DNA of 64,000 nt from Gammaproteobacteria bacterium (ex Lamellibrachia satsuma) (GCA_019623805.1 CP053680.1:2086001-2150000); one strand, 5' to 3'; shown: positions 1 through 8,335, numbered from the stretch's first letter. The notes: generated by a model not told the origin, from the letters alone. Numbers and translations are program-made.

Positions 1-731
1 CTGAAAAGGTTGATCAGGTGCTGGCCGCCAGCCGGCTGCCGGAACACTTCGAGAAGAGCCGGGACGGGAAGGGTCAGGACCGTAAGGAGAATCTGGAGGA
101 ACTTGTCAACGCCACCCGCCAGTTTGGCTACGAGGCCCACGCAGACGAGGAGATGGACGAGTTATCCGCCTTTCTCTCCCACGCTGCGTTGGAGGCGGGA
201 GAGGCCCAGGGCGATCCCTTCGAGGACTGCGTGCAGCTGATGACCCTGCACTCCGCCAAGGGGCTGGAGTTCCCCCTGGTCTTCCTGGTGGGTGTCGAAG
301 AGGGGCTCTTTCCCCACAGTATGTCGGCGGATGATCCGGAGCGTCTGGAGGAGGAGCGGCGGCTCTGTTATGTGGGGGTGACCCGCGCCATGCAGACGCT
401 CTATATGAGCCATGCCGAAAGTCGCCGTCTGCACGGGCAGGAGAACTATCCCCGGCCCTCCCGCTTCCTGCGGGAGATCCCCTCGTCATTGATACGCGAG
501 ATCCGCTCCGGGCCTCAGGTTACCCAGCCCCTCTACAGCAAACCGGCTCGCGCCTACACCGATGAGTCGGTGGGTTTCAGTCTGGGTCAGCGGGTCATTC
601 ACCCCAAGTTTGGTGAAGGTGTCGTCCTGAATGCCGAGGGTCAGGGGCGTAGCGCCAGGGTGCAGGTCAATTTTGAAACCGAGGGCAGCAAGTGGCTGGT
701 GGTCGCCTATGCGAATCTTTCGCCTTGTTGA
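1..731 (+). CDS. uvrD: DNA helicase II UvrD, C-terminal part (5' end outside window)
   Basis: Superfamily 1A 3'-5' helicase acting in nucleotide excision and mismatch repair. The reading frame is open from base 3, so about 243 C-terminal residues of a protein normally near 720-750 residues are visible. Helicase motif V-type (TLHSAKGLEFP, about residue 80) and motif VI (LCYVGVTRA, about residue 115) are seen. The tail RVIHPKFGEGVVL...KWLVVAYANL matches the Tudor-like C-terminal domain that UvrD uses to contact RNA polymerase; this separates it from Rep. It stands alone ahead of a TRAP-binding protein gene 46 bases downstream. Confidence 0.93.
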   Translation, partial: EKVDQVLAASRLPEHFEKSRDGKGQDRKENLEELVNATRQFGYEAHADEEMDELSAFLSHAALEAGEAQGDPFEDCVQLMTLHSAKGLEFPLVFLVGVEEGLFPHSMSADDPERLEEERRLCYVGVTRAMQTLYMSHAESRRLHGQENYPRPSRFLREIPSSLIREIRSGPQVTQPLYSKPARAYTDESVGFSLGQRVIHPKFGEGVVLNAEGQGRSARVQVNFETEGSKWLVVAYANLSPC

Positions 732-777
732 AACTGAGTGAAACAGCCCGACGAATGGGCAGAACCTGGAGAAATTG

Positions 778-1863
778 ATGAAACGCCGTGAATTTATAAA
801 AAAAGTGGGCGCCGGCTCTTTGGTGGCAAGCGCATCCCTTGCTGTTTCGCCGGTGGTGCAGGCAAAAGCGCAATTCAAATGGAAGATGGTTACCACCTGG
901 CCGAAGAACTTTCCCGGCCTCGGCACCGGGGCGAACAAGCTGGCCCAACTGATCACCGAGATGAGCGGTGGGCGCATCAAGGTAAAGGTCTATGGCGCAA
1001 AAGAGCTGGTGCCGGCGTTTGAGGTATTCGACGCAGTCTCCCGCGGCACCGCCGAGATGGGTCATGGCGCGGCCTACTACTGGAAGGGTAAGAGCGAGGC
1101 GGCGCAGTTCTTCTCCACGGTGCCCTTCGGCATGACGGCCCAGGAGATGAATGGCTGGATGTACTACGGTGGCGGTCTCAAGCTGTGGCGCGAACTCTAT
1201 AAAAAGTTTGGCATGATCCCCGCCCCGGCTGGGAATACCGGTGTGCAGATGGGTGGCTGGTTCAACAAGGAGATCAACAGCGTGGATGATCTCAAAGGGT
1301 TGAAGATGCGCATCCCAGGCCTGGGCGGCGAAGTGTTGAAGCGGGCGGGCGGCACACCGGTCAATCTGCCTGGTGGCGAGCTGTTCACCTCACTCCAATC
1401 CGGCGCCATCGATGCCACTGAGTGGGTGAATCCCTACAACGACCTCGCATTCGGTCTCTTCAAGGCGGCCAAGTACTACTACTATCCGGGTTTCCATGAG
1501 CCCGGCACCACGCTGGAGGCGATCATCAATCAGAAGGCTTTCGATGAGCTGCCCAAGGATCTGCAGTCCATCGTGCTCAACGCCTGCAAGGTGGTGAATC
1601 AGGATATGCTGGCGGAGTACACCGCGCGTAATCCGGCAGCACTCAAGACCCTGGTGGAGAAACATAAGGTCGATATCCGCAGCTATCCGAAGGACGTCAT
1701 AGCGACCCTGCGTAAATACTCGGAAGAGGTGGTGCGGGAACTGGCCGGCAAGGACGATTTCACCAAGCGGGTCTACGATTCCTACAGCGCTTTTCTGAAG
1801 GGATCCCGTGAATGGGGTGCGCTCTCCGATATGGCCTATCTCGACGCCCGCGACCGGGGCTGA
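778..1863 (+). CDS. TRAP transporter solute-binding protein (DctP/TakP type), Tat-like signal
   Basis: Periplasmic binding protein of a tripartite ATP-independent transporter, 361 residues, the usual family length. The N-terminus MKRREFIKKVGAGSLVASAS looks like a twin-arginine-type signal (RREFIKK) with cleavage probably after VVQAKA. The mature part (FKWKMVTTWPKNFPGLGTGA, then a region ending TEWVNPYNDLAFGL) fits the DctP family, in the branch that includes alpha-keto-acid binders such as TakP; the substrate itself is inferred. The ATG at 778 follows a GGAGA; the TTG at 775 is unlikely. No DctQ or DctM membrane subunits are adjacent, so it either pairs with a distant transporter or acts alone. 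Confidence 0.88.
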   Translation: MKRREFIKKVGAGSLVASASLAVSPVVQAKAQFKWKMVTTWPKNFPGLGTGANKLAQLITEMSGGRIKVKVYGAKELVPAFEVFDAVSRGTAEMGHGAAYYWKGKSEAAQFFSTVPFGMTAQEMNGWMYYGGGLKLWRELYKKFGMIPAPAGNTGVQMGGWFNKEINSVDDLKGLKMRIPGLGGEVLKRAGGTPVNLPGGELFTSLQSGAIDATEWVNPYNDLAFGLFKAAKYYYYPGFHEPGTTLEAIINQKAFDELPKDLQSIVLNACKVVNQDMLAEYTARNPAALKTLVEKHKVDIRSYPKDVIATLRKYSEEVVRELAGKDDFTKRVYDSYSAFLKGSREWGALSDMAYLDARDRG

Positions 1864-1876
1864 TTAGCATCTCGAC

Positions 1877-1929
1877 CGTAGGGTGCGCCGTGCGCACCAT
1901 GATTGCTGATGCGCACGGCACACCCTACG
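1877..1929. repeat. Dispersed palindrome family A, copy 1
   Basis: Inverted repeat with arms GTAGGGTGCGCCGTGCGCACC and its near complement around a short AT-richer loop. Four more copies lie at 16884-16940, 38489-38513, 42254-42318 and 46326-46391. It lies between dctP and hemW and may act as a bidirectional hairpin or REP-like element. Confidence 0.85.
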
Positions 1930-1949
1930 TTTTGGACTCTCAGCAACAG

Positions 1950-3089
1950 ATGATCCCCCCACCCCTCTCCCTCTATGTGCATATTCCCTGGTGTGTGCGG
2001 AAATGCCCCTACTGCGATTTCAACTCCCATGCGGTGGATGAAAGCCTGAAGGAAGCCGCCTATGTGGAGGCGCTGCTGGCGGATCTGAGTGTCGACGCAG
2101 CCAATCATAAAGATCGCCCGCTGCAGAGCATCTTTATCGGTGGAGGCACGCCCAGTCTCTTCTCTACAGCGGCGATTGAGCGGTTGTTGGTCGGGGTACG
2201 GGAGCGAATCGATTGCCCTGAAGGCATGGAGGTCACCCTGGAGGCCAACCCCGGAACCCTGGAGGCTGAATATTACACCGGCTTTCGTGCGGCTGGAGTC
2301 AACCGTCTCTCCATCGGTGTGCAGAGTTTTGACGCTGAAAGTCTGCGGGCCCTGGAGCGGATACATGGCCCGGACGAAGCGACCAAGGCGGTTGAGTCCG
2401 CAAAGACGGCCGGGTTCAGGCGCATTAACCTGGATCTGATGTTCGGCCTGCCGGGGCAGTCACTAGAGGCAGCCAGGCGGGACGTGGAGCTGGCGCTACA
2501 GCTCGATCCCGGTCACATCTCCTATTATCAATTGACCCTTGAGCCCAACACCCGTTTCCATCATGCGCCCCCGCAACTGCCGGATGACGATCTGATATGG
2601 GAGATACAGCGGCAGGGACAGGCCCAGCTGGCGGCTGGGGGGTATGATCAGTATGAGATCTCCGCCTATGCCCGGCAGGGAGAAGCGTGTCGCCACAACC
2701 TCAACTACTGGTCTTTCGGTGACTACCTGGGAATAGGTGCCGGCGCCCATGCCAAGGTGACAGATAAGGCTGGCGGGATCAGCCGCTTCTGGAAGATGCG
2801 GAGTCCCGGCGATTATCTGCAGGGACGTGCCGGAGGCCTGTTTACTCAGGGAGAGAAAACGTTGGCGACGGAAGAGCGGGTGCTGGAGTTTATGATGAAT
2901 GGGATGCGCCTGTGTGAAGGTATTGAGATCGCGATGTTTGAAGCCCGTACAGGCTTGGATTTGTCGGTCATGGACCACGCGCTCGACAAGGCAGAATCAC
3001 GGGGTTTGCTGGAGAGAGGTGGAGGATGCATCAGGCCAACTGAGCTGGGCCAGCGTTACCTCAACGATCTGTTGCAGCTTTTCATCTGA
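1950..3089 (+). CDS. hemW: Heme chaperone HemW (radical SAM, coproporphyrinogen oxidase-like)
   Basis: Radical-SAM protein of 379 residues, the usual HemW length. The cluster motif is CVRKCPYCDF (C-x3-C-x2-C) near residue 15, followed by the GGGTPSLF SAM-binding stretch. HemW proteins carry heme to respiratory enzymes and resemble HemN; the HemW branch is chosen because the extra N-terminal HemN residues are missing. The start at 1950 gives MIPPPLSLYVHIPWC; an upstream in-frame start would run through a repeat palindrome and is rejected. It is followed after 23 bases by a small Rof-like gene. Confidence 0.9.
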   Translation: MIPPPLSLYVHIPWCVRKCPYCDFNSHAVDESLKEAAYVEALLADLSVDAANHKDRPLQSIFIGGGTPSLFSTAAIERLLVGVRERIDCPEGMEVTLEANPGTLEAEYYTGFRAAGVNRLSIGVQSFDAESLRALERIHGPDEATKAVESAKTAGFRRINLDLMFGLPGQSLEAARRDVELALQLDPGHISYYQLTLEPNTRFHHAPPQLPDDDLIWEIQRQGQAQLAAGGYDQYEISAYARQGEACRHNLNYWSFGDYLGIGAGAHAKVTDKAGGISRFWKMRSPGDYLQGRAGGLFTQGEKTLATEERVLEFMMNGMRLCEGIEIAMFEARTGLDLSVMDHALDKAESRGLLERGGGCIRPTELGQRYLNDLLQLFI

Positions 3090-3112
3090 AGGTAAAAGAT
3101 GCGGAAGGCAGG

Positions 3113-3415
3113 ATGAAAAACGACTATGTGCCGATAGCTTGTTTGCTGCATGAGCAGTTTGAATATGCGGTGCTCAAAAGGGCCTGGCTTGAGTTGGTTT
3201 GGCGGGATGAAATGGGGTTGGAGGTGCACGGCAAGGTGCTTCCAACCGACGTCTATACTCAAGCAGGGGCCGAGTATCTACAGGGGGTTACTGAGTCGGA
3301 TGAGAGGGTGAAGGTACGCCTGGATCTGATCGGAGAAGCTCGCTGGAGTGACAGTGGAGAGGCCTTCGAGGGCTGGGACAGGCAGGTGTGCCGGAAACCT
3401 GACGGCCAAGAATAA
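3113..3415 (+). CDS. Rof (YaeO)-like putative Rho-binding antiterminator
   Basis: Small acidic protein of 100 residues. The pattern NDYVPIACLLHEQFEYAVLK, then a Trp/Leu-rich beta strand, then GAEYL and VRLDLIGEARW resembles Rof, the Sm-like inhibitor of transcription terminator Rho (Rof has Y-x-PI-x-C...E-x-A, then R-L-D-x-I). The Cys near residue 10 and the E-x-A after it are kept. Family assignment rests on short motifs only. It lies 23 bases after hemW on the same strand and may be cotranscribed. It could instead be an unrelated small beta-barrel protein. Confidence 0.55.
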   Translation: MKNDYVPIACLLHEQFEYAVLKRAWLELVWRDEMGLEVHGKVLPTDVYTQAGAEYLQGVTESDERVKVRLDLIGEARWSDSGEAFEGWDRQVCRKPDGQE

Positions 3416-3553
3416 TGAGCAGTAACACCATGATATTTAAAAGGTTATCTTTTTGTAACCGGCGCTATCATTAAATCCGGGAAGCAGGTTCTGCGACAAT
3501 GCAGTGAAGCCGTGGTAGTTTTTTACCATCTCAGGCGTTTAGGTGCGACTCGG

Positions 3554-3910
3554 ATGAATAAGAATAATTTTGACACTATGGACTTTGATTCCATGCTTGC
3601 CGTGGCCAGGGAGCGTCCGGAGGATTTCGAACGCCTGCGCTTGGCGGCGATTGATGAATTCATCGAAAGTGCCCCGGAGGAGCGCCGGCAGCGACTGCGT
3701 TGTCTGCAGTGGCGTATTGATCAGGAGCGCCGCAACCGTACCCCGTTGAGCGCCTGCCTGCATATATCCCGTATGATGTGGGAACAGCTTCATGGGGAGT
3801 TTGGTTTGCTCGCAAGAATCAGTGGATTGAAAGACAAACCCTGGACAGACACGACGGAGGAGCCTTGCTCAGCCAAAGTGATCGATTTCAGGGCATCCGG
3901 CGGGCACTGA
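3554..3910 (+). CDS. DUF3135 family protein
   Basis: 118 residues. The central part (FDSMLAVARERPEDFERLR, then APEERRQRLRCLQWRIDQER and LSACLHISRMM) follows the DUF3135 pattern of a short all-helical proteobacterial protein with no known role. The ATG at 3554 is chosen over the in-frame GTG at 3512 because family similarity begins only after it. A C-terminal extension of about 25 residues (ending VIDFRASGGH) is outside the domain. It has its own upstream region of about 140 bases with no clear motif. Confidence 0.72.
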   Translation: MNKNNFDTMDFDSMLAVARERPEDFERLRLAAIDEFIESAPEERRQRLRCLQWRIDQERRNRTPLSACLHISRMMWEQLHGEFGLLARISGLKDKPWTDTTEEPCSAKVIDFRASGGH

Positions 3911-4041
3911 ATCCCCTCTTCCGCATCGCAAGTCCAGCGCGGTAATAGAATGCTTGCCTATGGCGCCGGTTTCTTATATGATTGCGCGCCTTCTCCGCCC
4001 AGTATGGCGGTAATTAATAGTTTCTAGATAGCGGGTCTGAC

Positions 4042-4245
4042 ATGAAAGCGGATATCCATCCTAAGTACAATGAGGTCAAGGTCGTTTGCAGTTGCGGTAG
4101 CGAGTTCGTTACCCGTTCCACCTTGGGTAAGGACGAACTGCACGTCGAAGTCTGTTCTGCCTGCCATCCTTTCTACACCGGCAAGCAGAAGATCCTCGAT
4201 ACTGCCGGTCGTGTCGATAAGTTTCGTAAGAAATACAGCCGTTAA
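4042..4245 (+). CDS. rpmE: 50S ribosomal protein L31, zinc-binding form
   Basis: 67 residues, typical of L31 in the large ribosomal subunit. It keeps the C+ zinc motif as CSC (about residues 16-18) and CSAC (about 37-40), so it is the zinc-containing form rather than the zinc-free paralogue made under zinc limitation. The 5' flank has no other gene and a terminator-like hairpin follows at 4312-4353. Its reading frame is shadowed by an unrelated frame belonging to the downstream nuclease. Confidence 0.96.
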   Translation: MKADIHPKYNEVKVVCSCGSEFVTRSTLGKDELHVEVCSACHPFYTGKQKILDTAGRVDKFRKKYSR

Positions 4246-4306
4246 TCTCGCCGCCCTGCCCGCTTCGTGGTCTGTGACCGCGCAGCGTGTGGATCAAACA
4301 AGGCAG

Positions 4307-5083
4307 ATGACAGTAAAAAGGCTCCGCAGTGCGGGGCCTTTTTTGTTGTTGCTCTTTCTGGCGCTGCTGTTCAGCCGCGCTGCCTATGCTTCCTGTCCTT
4401 CCCTGCGCAGTGGCGAGTTATTCGAAGTGGCGGAGGTTTTCGATGGAGATACTCTGCTGCTGTCCGATGGCCGCAGGATTCGCCTGATCGGCATCAATAC
4501 CCCGGAGACAGGTTGGGAGGATAAACCCGACGAACCTCATGCCAAGGCTGCAAAGAGACGGCTTGAGCGGCTGGTCTCTGATTCCGGTAAGCGGATTCGT
4601 CTGGAGAAGGGGCATCAACAAAAGGATCGCTACCGACGGATTCTGGCCCACGTATATAGCCAGAATGGAAAAAATCTCATTGAGGCACTGTTGCAGGATG
4701 GTGCAGGTTTCCAGATCGTCTTTCCTCCTAATCTAGACCACCTGCAATGTTATCGTGCGGCAGAAGGCCGGGCACGTGCTGCGGGACGGGGTGTTTGGGC
4801 CGATGAGTTGGTGGCCGATGCGGCTGGACTGGCGCGCTCAGTCGAAGGGTTTCGATTGCTGCGGGGCCGGATTGAAAAGTTGCAACAGAGCCGCCGTTCT
4901 CTCTGGCTGAACATTGCCGGAGTGAAGTTGCGTATCGACCGCTCGGACCTCGATCACTTCACGGACTGGCAGCCGCAAGACCTGGTGGGTCAGGATGTTG
5001 AAACAAGAGGCTGGATCCGGCGTTATAAAGGCAGCCAGCGTATACGAGTACGGCATCCGTCTGCCATCAAAGTAGCCTGGTAG
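4307..5083 (+). CDS. Secreted thermonuclease-family (SNase-like) nuclease
   Basis: 258 residues. A classical signal peptide (MTVKRLRSAGPFLLLLFLAL, cleavage probably after AAYA) is followed by a staphylococcal-nuclease fold: VFDGDTLLL, then RLIGINTPE with the calcium/phosphate-binding Asp and Arg, then KDRYRRILAHVY with the second catalytic Arg, and GRGVWAD. This family cuts DNA and RNA in the envelope or outside the cell. The C-terminal 80 residues (GRIEKLQQSRRSLWLNIAGV) form a second small beta domain. The start at 4307 is chosen because it begins the signal peptide; the frame stays open far upstream by chance. Confidence 0.88.
   Translation: MTVKRLRSAGPFLLLLFLALLFSRAAYASCPSLRSGELFEVAEVFDGDTLLLSDGRRIRLIGINTPETGWEDKPDEPHAKAAKRRLERLVSDSGKRIRLEKGHQQKDRYRRILAHVYSQNGKNLIEALLQDGAGFQIVFPPNLDHLQCYRAAEGRARAAGRGVWADELVADAAGLARSVEGFRLLRGRIEKLQQSRRSLWLNIAGVKLRIDRSDLDHFTDWQPQDLVGQDVETRGWIRRYKGSQRIRVRHPSAIKVAW
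4312..4353 (+). terminator. Rho-independent terminator of rpmE inside the nuclease leader
   Basis: A-run, then GGCTCCGC-AGT-GCGGGGCC (one G-T pair) and a T-rich tract TTTTTTGTTGTT. It lies 70 bases after rpmE and overlaps codons 3-15 of the nuclease gene. Confidence 0.7.
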
Positions 5084-5147
5084 GCCCGATCAAGCGTAGC
5101 GGATCGGGCGCAGGTTTGCCAGTTCCGCTACGCTTGAGCCGGCCTAC
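5080..5147. repeat. Dispersed palindrome family B, copy 1
   Basis: Arms GTAGGCCCGATCAAGCGTAG and a matching CTACGCTTGAGCCGGCCTAC end. Copies at 8478-8566, 15437-15520 and a degraded one at 33038-33120. Here it lies between convergent genes and supplies the stop codon of the Cys-rich protein on the minus strand. Confidence 0.85.
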
Positions 5148-5341
5148 TTTGGGGATGGCAGATCAATCTGGACGGTTGGTTTGCAACCATCCTGGGTGGA
5201 GCAGCTACCCTGCTTGCAGGCCCCACAACCCACCTTGTAACCCTTGTATTCGGGATCCTGCCGTGACAGCCAGCCCTGAAACAACACCCAGCCGCCGCAC
5301 AGCAGCATCAATCCCAGGAGTGAAAGTATATGGATGAGCAT
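5144..5341 (-). CDS. Small Cys-rich single-pass membrane protein at the end of the rnf operon
   Basis: 65 residues: one N-terminal membrane helix (LLGLMLLCGGWVLFQ) followed by a short soluble tail with four or five cysteines (GYKVGCGACKQGSCSTQDGC). The design resembles NqrM (DUF539), a small Cys-rich maturation factor of the Na+-NQR complex, but the exact NqrM spacing is not matched, so this is inference. It follows rnfA by 12 bases on the same strand, in the place where rnfB stands in C-D-G-E-A-B operons. A role in iron delivery to, or assembly of, the Rnf complex would fit. Its stop codon falls inside palindrome family B. Confidence 0.6.
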   Translation of the reverse strand: MLIHILSLLGLMLLCGGWVLFQGWLSRQDPEYKGYKVGCGACKQGSCSTQDGCKPTVQIDLPSPK

Positions 5342-5353
5342 CGGTAACCCTCT

Positions 5354-5932
5354 TCAGGTTGAGCTGAACAGCCCGGCAAACCCCATGAACGCCATGGAGA
5401 GGATGCCGGCGATGATCAAGTTCATGGCTGTGCCGCGAACCAGAACGGGCAAGTCGATGATTTCGGTCTCCTCCCGCAGTCCTGCCATCAGGACCATTGC
5501 CAGGGTGAAGCCGGCACCGGCGCCGAGGGCGAAGACCATGCCTTCGGCGAAGCCGTAACCCCGGTTGGTGGCGAAGATTGCGAGTCCCAGAATGGCGCAG
5601 TTGGTGGTGATCAACGGCAGGAAGATGCCCAGTGCCTTGAACAGGGAGGGGCTGAGCTTCTTGATCGCCATCTCGATAAACTGCACCGTGGAGGCGATGA
5701 CCACGATGAAACTGATCAGTCGCAGGTAGGGGGCGTGGATCAGCACATAGGTGTTGAGGAACCAGGAACAGAGCGCGGTGATGAGCAGCACGAAGGTGGT
5801 GGCCAGACCCAGGCGGAATGAGGTTTCGAGTCTCCCGGAGACGCCGAGAAAGGGGCAGAGTCCAAGAAAATAGGCCAGCACGAAGTTGTTGACCAACATG
5901 GCGCTGATGAAGATCCAGATCAGATTATCCAT
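5354..5932 (-). CDS. rnfA: Rnf complex membrane subunit RnfA
   Basis: 192 residues with six predicted membrane helices, the usual RnfA/NqrE length. It keeps the conserved NNFVLAYFLGLCPFLGVSGR start and the TTNCAILGLA stretch; the two Cys regions are thought to hold the intramembrane iron-sulfur cluster shared by RnfA and RnfE. It is the last recognisable subunit of the rnfC-D-G-E-A operon, 6 bases after rnfE. Rnf couples electron flow between ferredoxin and NADH to Na+ or H+ movement. Confidence 0.95.
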   Translation of the reverse strand: MDNLIWIFISAMLVNNFVLAYFLGLCPFLGVSGRLETSFRLGLATTFVLLITALCSWFLNTYVLIHAPYLRLISFIVVIASTVQFIEMAIKKLSPSLFKALGIFLPLITTNCAILGLAIFATNRGYGFAEGMVFALGAGAGFTLAMVLMAGLREETEIIDLPVLVRGTAMNLIIAGILSMAFMGFAGLFSST

Positions 5933-5938
5933 GTGTGC

Positions 5939-6595
5939 TTATCCCTTGGCCTGTTCGGCGGCAACAACCTGTTCCAGAAACCGGGCTTTGCGCTCGGTGA
6001 CCCAGTTGAAGAAGAGCAGGATCAAACCGAGGGTGATGAAGCCGCCCGGCGGCAGGATCATGATGACCCAGGGTTCAAACCCCGCGCCAAACAGGTCGAT
6101 GCCGAAGAGGCTGCCGTTGCCCAGGATCTCGCGGACGCTGCCCAGCGCAAAGAGGGCGATGAGGAAGCCGGCGGACATGCCGATGGCGTCCATCACTGCG
6201 AAACCCACCGTGTGCTTGGCGGCAAACGCCTCCTGACGGCCTAGGATCATGCAGTTGGCCACTATCAGGGGGATAAAAGCTCCCAGCTCCTTGTGGATGG
6301 CGGGAACCAGGGCCAGCAGGGTGTAGTCGATCACCGTCACGAAGGTGGCGATGATGACGATGTAGAGGGAGATGCGTACCTGCTTCGGGATCAGGTTCTT
6401 GAAGGCCGAGACCAGCGCGCTGGAGCCCACCAGCACGAACAGGGTGGCGAGTCCCATCGCCAGCGCATTGATGGCGGAGTTGGTCACCGCAAGCATCGGA
6501 CACATGCCGAGTACCTGCACGAAGACGGGATTGTCCCGCCAGAGGCCTTTCATCATCTCCTGTACAGCGGAGGGGTCTTTGATATTGATTGCCAT
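5939..6595 (-). CDS. rnfE: Rnf complex membrane subunit RnfE
   Basis: 218 residues, homologous to RnfA and NqrD. Several membrane helices are visible, with the conserved NPVFVQVLGMCPMLAVTNSA and IVANCMILGRQEAFA segments, whose cysteines pair with those of RnfA around an iron-sulfur cluster. Typical length. It sits between rnfG and rnfA, 46 bases after rnfG. Residues after about 200 form a charged cytoplasmic tail. Confidence 0.95.
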   Translation of the reverse strand: MAINIKDPSAVQEMMKGLWRDNPVFVQVLGMCPMLAVTNSAINALAMGLATLFVLVGSSALVSAFKNLIPKQVRISLYIVIIATFVTVIDYTLLALVPAIHKELGAFIPLIVANCMILGRQEAFAAKHTVGFAVMDAIGMSAGFLIALFALGSVREILGNGSLFGIDLFGAGFEPWVIMILPPGGFITLGLILLFFNWVTERKARFLEQVVAAEQAKG

Positions 6596-6641
6596 ATTCG
6601 ATGTCTCAAAAAGAGGGACAGAGTTGGTAGGAGAGTCTCCT

Positions 6642-7319
6642 TTAACCTTCGTCCTTTGTCCTTTTACCTTTCAACTTCGGCTCATTGCCCGGGGCCGGGA
6701 GCCGATCCTCCCAGCGTACGCGGGTCTCGTTGATGATCCTTACCACCGCCTTGGCGGAGATGGTGGCGCCGGTGATGGAGTCGATCTCATTGGGGGCGGA
6801 TTTGGTGCCCTTCTTCACCGCCTTTATCTTGGGGTCGACGGAGAGATCGTCAAAGTTGGCGACAAAGGCCATGTCTTTGAAGATTTTATCCCCCAGTCCA
6901 GGGGTTTCCCGGCTCTCCAGGATCTCCATGCCGACGATCTTGCGCTGTTCCGGCAGGTAGCCATAGAGCACGCGGATGGTGTCCTGAAAACCTGGACCGA
7001 CACCCTCCACCGCATAGCCGACGAACTGGCCTTGACTGCCATAACCGCCATAGATCGTATCCTCATCGGCCCCTTTTTCGGTGCGCACCCGCAGCTTTCC
7101 GTTGTCGAACTGCAGTTTTTGCATGGTGGTGACGTTTGGCAGCACCTTGAAAACCGCCTCTCTCAACTCACGGGCCTTGTTGGCGGTGATGGTGGGCAGG
7201 GTCGCCTCGAAGATGCTGATGATGATAATGCCGGAAATCAGGCCGGCAAAGGCCAACGAGAGAGCCAGTTTGGTGGAGCTGGGCTCCTGCTGCTCCAGGG
7301 ATTGCTGTTCGATGGTCAT
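6642..7319 (-). CDS. rnfG: Rnf complex flavoprotein subunit RnfG
   Basis: 225 residues: one N-terminal membrane helix (about residues 18-40) and a periplasmic FMN domain. The covalent FMN attachment motif SITGAT is intact near residue 180, and GLGDKI, typical of the FMN-binding domain, comes earlier. ApbE-type flavin transfer to the Thr is expected from the family. The ATG at 7319 is chosen because it overlaps the rnfD stop by four bases (ATGA), a sign of translational coupling; a longer upstream reading into rnfD is rejected. Confidence 0.93.
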   Translation of the reverse strand: MTIEQQSLEQQEPSSTKLALSLAFAGLISGIIIISIFEATLPTITANKARELREAVFKVLPNVTTMQKLQFDNGKLRVRTEKGADEDTIYGGYGSQGQFVGYAVEGVGPGFQDTIRVLYGYLPEQRKIVGMEILESRETPGLGDKIFKDMAFVANFDDLSVDPKIKAVKKGTKSAPNEIDSITGATISAKAVVRIINETRVRWEDRLPAPGNEPKLKGKRTKDEG

Positions 7320-8335
7320 GCCTTGTTTGCCCCCCGTCCAAACACCCTGGGTTGGGTATAGCGATCGATGAGCGGCGTAGCGGCATTCATCAGCAAAATA
7401 GCGTACATCATGCCCTCCGGCATGCCGCCGTAGACGCGGATCAGAACCACCAGAAAACCGATGCCTGCACCGAAGATCCAACTGCCCCTGGGAGTGAGCG
7501 GTGAGGTGACCGGGTCGGTCGCCATGTAGATCGCCCCAAGCATCATGCCGCCGGAAAAGAGGGTGAAGAGAGGACTGGGAAAGCGTTCCGCATCCACCGC
7601 AAACAGGATGCCGGAGAAGATGCCGGCGGTGAGAAAGATGCTGGCTGGGATGCGCCAGTCAAGGTCGCGGCGGTACCAGAGCCAGAGCCCGCCCAGCAGC
7701 AACAGCAGGCCGCTGGTTTCACCCAGGGAACCGGCGGTGTTGCCGATGAAGAGATTGGAGATGGCGGTGCCCTCATGCTGAAACTTCATCAAACCGAGGG
7801 GGCTGGCGCCACTCATGCTGTCCCAGGTCGCCTGCATGAAAGGGGCGGCCAGGGTGCTTGAGTAGAGATCGAAGAAGTGCGCCGGGCCCTGCGCCGCATA
7901 CCAGGTGGTCATGGCGATGGGAAAGGTGCCGAGCAGGAAGGCCCGTCCCACCAAGGCAGGATTGAAGAGGTTGTTACCCAGTCCGCCCCAGATCACCTTG
8001 CCGAGACCTATGGCCACTACGCCGCCGAGAAAAGCCATCCAGATCGGCAGTGCTGGAGGTAGAGTCAGTCCCAGCAGCAGGCCAGTGAGTGCGGCGCTAC
8101 CGTCACCCAGCGCAGTGGTGCGCTCCTGTGTCGGAGTGAACGCCCACTCCGTGGCAACTGCGCCGATAATCGATGCGAGCAATACCAGCAGGGCGCTGAG
8201 GCCGAAAAACCAGAGACCGGCCAGAGTGGCGGGCAGCAGTGCGTACCAGACATCACGCATCGCCTTGGGGGTGGTCATGCCCTGCACCAGTAGTGGCGCA
8301 GGTTGAACCAGGAGACTTGGATCTTTCTTCTTCAT
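7316..8335 (-). CDS. rnfD: Rnf complex membrane flavoprotein subunit RnfD
   Basis: 339 residues with about ten predicted membrane helices, homologous to NqrB. GDGSAALTGLLLGLTLPP (about residues 77-95) and GNNLFNPALVGRAF are conserved. The covalent flavin motif, normally S-G-A-T, reads DSMSGASPL here, so the acceptor would be Ser180 instead of Thr; the codon is AGC. The gene follows rnfC across a 237-base spacer that holds palindrome family B and overlaps rnfG by four bases. Confidence 0.93.
   Translation of the reverse strand: MKKKDPSLLVQPAPLLVQGMTTPKAMRDVWYALLPATLAGLWFFGLSALLVLLASIIGAVATEWAFTPTQERTTALGDGSAALTGLLLGLTLPPALPIWMAFLGGVVAIGLGKVIWGGLGNNLFNPALVGRAFLLGTFPIAMTTWYAAQGPAHFFDLYSSTLAAPFMQATWDSMSGASPLGLMKFQHEGTAISNLFIGNTAGSLGETSGLLLLLGGLWLWYRRDLDWRIPASIFLTAGIFSGILFAVDAERFPSPLFTLFSGGMMLGAIYMATDPVTSPLTPRGSWIFGAGIGFLVVLIRVYGGMPEGMMYAILLMNAATPLIDRYTQPRVFGRGANKA

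Noticed and set aside
1812..1949. N-terminal extension of HemW through palindrome family A
   Set aside because: The extension is made of repeat DNA and dctP sequence; family similarity begins at 1950.
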